Positions 52,301 through 63,546 of a stretch of DNA of 63,546 nucleotides are shown piece by piece (within the stretch, counting starts at the first letter, position 1; every line of letters begins with the position of its first letter). The stretch covers positions 1,419,893 through 1,483,438 of the forward strand of contig NW_019091381.1 of assembly GCF_001949145.1 (NCBI RefSeq). Direction: 5' to 3'. The notes beneath the pieces were generated by a model. That model saw only the letters and a program-made list of their open reading frames with translations, did not search any database and was not told the DNA's origin. This DNA is from Acanthaster planci (lineage: Eukaryota; Echinodermata; Asteroidea; Valvatida; Acanthasteridae). Position numbers and translations under genes: made by a program.

Positions 52301-55300
52301 AGTATGAGATGTAGCTGCAGTATGCAGTGCACCAGGGGCTTCAATAAACACATGATGTTCTTAGCCACAGCCATGACTTTATGACCTAGCCTTAACTGTT
52401 AGTTGACCTCACCTGTGCTGCTGACTTTTACGGGGGTGCTTATAGTTCCTGTAATTTTGCACTGAATTATCATATACAGACTGGGATAGAGGTTGTGAAC
52501 TGTCAGCTGAAGTATTTTTTTAGGTAATACTCACGAGAATCTATAAAGAATTGCTCCAACAAACTTTATGTGCACTGAAATTGAAACAGTTAATAAATAT
52601 TCAATAGAAACTCTATTGAATAGAGGAATGTTGGTGACTGTCGAATTCATATGCCAAATTAATTAACTTAAGAAATAAGTTCCATGTATCTCACATAAAG
52701 AATACATGCAACAGCATTATAAAAGTACTTAGAAATGCAAAGATGACAAGTGCATTTAGAATTTAAAGCTCTAATGTTTTGGAGTATAAAGTTCAACTAA
52801 GCAATATCCTGTCCTTCTTCCTTGCAAAACACCCCAAACAACAAAATTACAATACACTGAGCTAGGCACAAGACTTCCCACCACTGCGAACATCTAACAG
52901 AAGAAGTACGGTGCAATAACAATGGATGCTTATTGTTAGTGAACTGTGTTTCTTTTGTTAGACGTTTGTAGTGCACTTATGCAAGTCTTTGGAGTAAAAA
53001 CCACGAACACTGCATAAATGAATAAGCAATTGGATCTAGTTAATTACTTGTGCCAAGATTTATGATTATTAAATTTGTATGATCAAGATGACATGTTTTA
53101 AACTGCCCTTGTAGTTGCAAAACCTACTTCTTCCCGGAAGACTTCTAGTGAATTTTTTCTACCTTTTGTGAAGTGAATAAGCTTGTCGCTGAAACAAAAA
53201 CGGCCTTGAAAATCTACCAGGCCATCGGGTAGAGCGTCAAAGTTTGAGAAATCAAAATAAAAGGATAAAAAATCTATGTGAAGACAGTGCTTTTACTTAA
53301 AGTTCTGCGGTGACCAAGAAAACAGGAGATTGTTCTGTCTGCTGAAAATCATTTTTTTACTTATGTACATCCATTGATGATTGCACACTTTGTCATGACT
53401 GCCACTAACTGACTAGCATCAACGTGAAAGTTGTCAGAGTTCTTTTCAATCAGGAACACTTGCACAGGAACACAATCCAACAATGAGGTTGGGTGAATAT
53501 CAACTTTAGACTCGCATCTGAGAAAATGTTGAAGATTAGGCACCTTCGAGATGGCTTCAAGTTTCAACCATGTGATTTCCTTCCTACTTTTCTCACAACC
53601 TGGTGCGATTTGACGACAAAAGAAATAGGTAACTTCAATCACAGAGATTGTATTCCTTAGCGTACATGTCACAACAAAGTTACTAAGTAACAATTAAAAC
53701 AGACAAAATGATTACTGTTATAATGTCTGTACAATGATTGTTCAAGCTGTCAACGATCAACAGTAGTTGAGGCCACATCGGTGTGTTCCTCTTCATAGTC
53801 CAAACACAACATAGGTCTGTGTACATGTACTCTAAGTTGAAAATTTGCTACACTTGCTGTAGCACTGCTGCAATGCACACTACATGCTATTTTGGTTGGT
53901 AACCTGGTATTACTTTCCATGCCCAAGGCCATGTCCTGATTACTTTGCCGCAGCTCAAAATTACGCAGGACTCTAAAGGTAGTGGCTGTGCAGCCGTCAT
54001 CGACTCGTGTGTAATTTCAAGCCGCAGCCAAATAATTTGGAGATGGCCGGATCTTGTCATAGTAGAAACACTATGACTGCCCCCGGTGGTCAGTCACTAG
54101 GAGTAACAGCAAGCACAATACTTGCACTGTTACAACTGGGCCTCCAAACTGTACTTGAATTGGACGATTAACAGGTGGCTGATGGTGGTTACAATGTAAT
54201 CCATATCATAGATTTATTGGTTTTTCTAGCGTTTTTATACAAATCCTGCGGGTTTTGTATCTCCTGTCCATAAATGTAAGAAAGAAGAGAGAAAACGGAC
54301 GTTCATAATACAAAACGTACAAGTTGGCACTTGAAAAAGACCCCCCAAAATTACATTTCACATCAAATGATGCTTATGACCAGGGAAAATACATGTACAT
54401 ACACAAATGCATGCTAGATCCCCAACTTTCATTTACAAAAAAAAGTTTCTGCATTCGACACTGTACTTTGCTTTGTCTCCCAAAAATGAGTATCATTTTA
54501 AACTGATCTCCATGTGTTCTTGTCTGTGTAACGCAGAAAACCAAAAGCCTGAATCATAAATTGGTCCAAAAGGCAAACAAAACAATAAGCGAAATGTCTG
54601 TAGCCCCAGTAAAGTGACAAATATGATTTTGGAACAATCACCACAAACACAGGAGCGAACTAGTTCAAGAATGTTGGTGTTCAATATGCTCTGTCCAAAT
54701 CAGAAGTCACGAGGACACTTCTCACAGAAATGCTAATGTAGCCCTGTCTGTAGCCCTGTACAGAACCCTTTCTAAGTGCACTAAACTTGCTTAACATTCG
54801 CAAACAATGATTCGCCCTTTTCGCAACAATCTGGGTGTAACAGTTGGTAAATGTTTACCGTTTTCAGTATTTAAGCACTGAGTGGCATCGTTAAACATTA
54901 CTGCATTTGGTTTCTCTTCAGAATCATGTTCATCAGTGCAGCCTACTTAAAATGCGATAAATGAAATATATATTTATATAATATAACAATATAAAAGGGA
55001 TCACGGAACGTATCAATAAAGACATTTTTATACACAGTACCACTTATTACAAACAGACTATTTCTTACACAGAATCCAGGTTCTCCATGTGTGCCACCCA
55101 CAGAGGGAAGAGGAAAAACTTCATTTTTTTTCCTGACGCTGCTTGGCGGAAAATGAAATGCTAATTAGAAATATCAACACTAGTCTAATACTGAACCCAA
55201 CATGGCTAGCAACCACAAACATTATGTACAGCCCTGCACGCTTACCTGGTAGCCGTCAGTTTTTAAGACTTTTTTTTTTCTTTGTGCCAAAAATTCATCT

Positions 55301-55623
55301 TTCTTCTCACTTCAGTTTCTTGTACTTTTGGACAACAAAGTTGGAGGGCTGCATTTGTCAGAAGAGACGCACGGAAAACCATTGCACAATCTCTGTCAAA
55401 GCCTGATACGTGTACATGACTTTTATAATCAGTCCACACCCTTTGTCATCTTTTCCAGTTCATCCGGTCGTTTGGGGAAAATTATATCATGTTTTTGCTT
55501 GAAAAAGTTCTTAAAATGAGACACAACACCAAAGGGCTTTCGTCTTCCGACTCAGCAGCATCAGGAAAAAAAGAGACTTGGCCGAAAGCCGAAGAGAAGT
55601 GATGGTTCTACGGGAGACGATCG
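49367..55623. other. Convergent 3' region between TEKTL1 and Rab14
   Basis: 6.3 kb that should hold both 3' UTRs. TEKTL1 probably ends by about 51.1 kb at the AATAAA cluster; the Rab14 3' UTR comes in from the right with no clear end. A perfect 10-bp hairpin with a 5-nt loop lies at 52598-52622 (TATTCAATAG / CTATTGAATA). A 110-codon minus-strand frame at 53361-53693 has no recognised motif. Confidence 0.5.
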
Positions 55624-62528
<6,905 letters not shown>

Positions 62529-63546
62529 ACCAACTCCGATTACATCCAGTACTGCAACCCTGATCGATAATGTTTTCATAAATGATATTGCTTCACATAA
62601 ATCTGAAATATTATCAGATCTACATGTAAGTGATCACTTGCCTATTATTACATATGGCCCATGTATTACAAAGAAAATGAATACAACCAGTGTACTAGCT
62701 AGGACCATTTTAGTGCCGTGTAAATTTTTGGATTACAAAGCATAGTAGGCACAGTTCTTAATGCTTTCTGATGCTTAAAATACGATCGAATTGGTACAAT
62801 TAAATTTTCAGTAATATTTCAGTTCATTTTTTGGAAAATCCGTGCTGGGTGGCACAGCCAATTTCAACCCTGAGTGCTGGGCGGAAATTTGCAGTACCGA
62901 GTGGTTTACGGCGTAAACACAAATTATATTAACAATACTTACACAACCCCAGTGCGTTTAATAACGAAAGTACAAATAATATCGTAACAGATTGACAGTT
63001 ACTATGAGAGAAGCCAACAAAAACTATTTGGTAACTTCTTTGGAAAAAGAAAGGAATAACATAAGGAATACTTGGAAAAGTATTAACTTAGCCCTAAACA
63101 AGAAAACCATAAAGTCAAGTACTACTAACTATATTAGTCTCAATAATAACACCGTTAATCAACCACAATCCATCGCAGAATGTTTTAACGAGTTCTTCAC
63201 CAGCATTGGACCCAAACTGTTATCCACAATTCCCCGCAGTGATATTGATCCTGTTGATTATAGTAAAGATAATTAACCTCACTCCCTTTTTCCTAACTCC
63301 GATCACCAGAGATGAGCTTATGAGGTGCGTAAATAAATTGCCGGCTTACAAAAGTCCAGGCCACGATGGCTTTACTGGAATTACCAGAAAGCAAATTGTG
63401 CCGTTCATTTTAGCTTAAAAATTTTTGCTTCAATTTTCAATCTGTCGTTTGAGTGGTATAGTGCCTGATAAACTAAAACTTGCGAGAGTTGTTCCAATTT
63501 TCAAAAATGGTGACCCTCGTACTATCTCAAATTATAGTCCAATATC
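62529..63546 (+). mobile_element. Decayed CR1/L2/Jockey-type LINE, endonuclease end and N-terminal reverse transcriptase
   Basis: At 62529-62705 the frame reads PTPITSSTATLIDNVFINDI and LSDLHVSDHLPIIT, the C-terminal end of an AP-type endonuclease (S-D-H-L-P). After a degraded linker, 62992-63276 reads IRNTWKSINLALNKK and AECFNEFFTSIGPKL. Another frame reads FFLTPITRDELMRCVNKLPA and YKSPGHDGF (63270-63417), and 63451-63546 reads GIVPDKLKLARVVPIFKNGD and NYSPI. These are the standard landmarks of non-LTR reverse transcriptase. At least two frameshifts and stops show it is dead. It continues past the right edge. Confidence 0.88.

Noticed and set aside
53361-53693. Minus-strand 110-codon frame in the TEKTL1-Rab14 interval.
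   Set aside because: No recognised family, no convincing splice context and no clear composition bias; probably within a Rab14 3' UTR or chance. A translated search with a significant hit would reverse this.

Overview
The window is animal nuclear DNA: AT-rich, intron-rich and full of small transposon remnants, with one assembly gap (216 N at 37419-37634). The gene set (a betaglycan-type TGF-beta co-receptor, a phostensin/taperin-type PP1 partner, a tektin-like axonemal protein and Rab14), the CR1/L2-type LINE pieces and the many TACATGTA and AGGCCTA words suggest a marine invertebrate deuterostome. An echinoderm seems most likely; a lancelet or hemichordate cannot be excluded from sequence alone.

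Layout. (1) 882-17671, minus strand: 5' part of a betaglycan (TGFBR3)-like gene. Seven exons are supported: a separate signal-peptide exon at 17563-17671, an 11.4 kb first intron, then six exons for the membrane-distal orphan region and the first half of the ZP domain. The rest (ZP-C, transmembrane segment, tail) lies beyond the left edge. (2) 27651-43385, minus strand: a complete three-exon phostensin/taperin-family gene of about 831 codons, with the WK motifs at the N-terminus and the PP1-docking KISF motif at the very start of exon 2. (3) 44740-49366, plus strand: a complete five-exon gene of about 452 codons resembling tektin-like protein 1 (TEKTL1/CCDC105), head to head with gene 2 across 1.35 kb. 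(4) 55624-59678, minus strand: Rab14, exons 2-6; the exon carrying the P-loop must lie beyond the right edge. Genes 3 and 4 converge across 6.3 kb. (5) 62529-63546, plus strand: a decayed LINE entering from the right edge.

Mobile DNA between and within the genes includes a TA-flanked pogo/Tigger-like element (6634-7503), a TTAA-flanked piggyBac-like element (61986-62422), five foldback (MITE-like) elements, a 118-bp foldback repeat present three times, and the 3' end of another LINE (17045-17340).

The four genes are not an operon or a pathway. The most useful leads are the betaglycan exon junction with a repeated VVYxNE peptide and two in-phase donors, the exon layout around KISF, the 57-bp internal duplication in the phostensin/taperin gene, the palindrome in the head-to-head promoter, and the set of structured transposon remnants. 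I did not find a wholly new gene system. All exon boundaries were read by eye from splice signals, codon phase and family resemblance.
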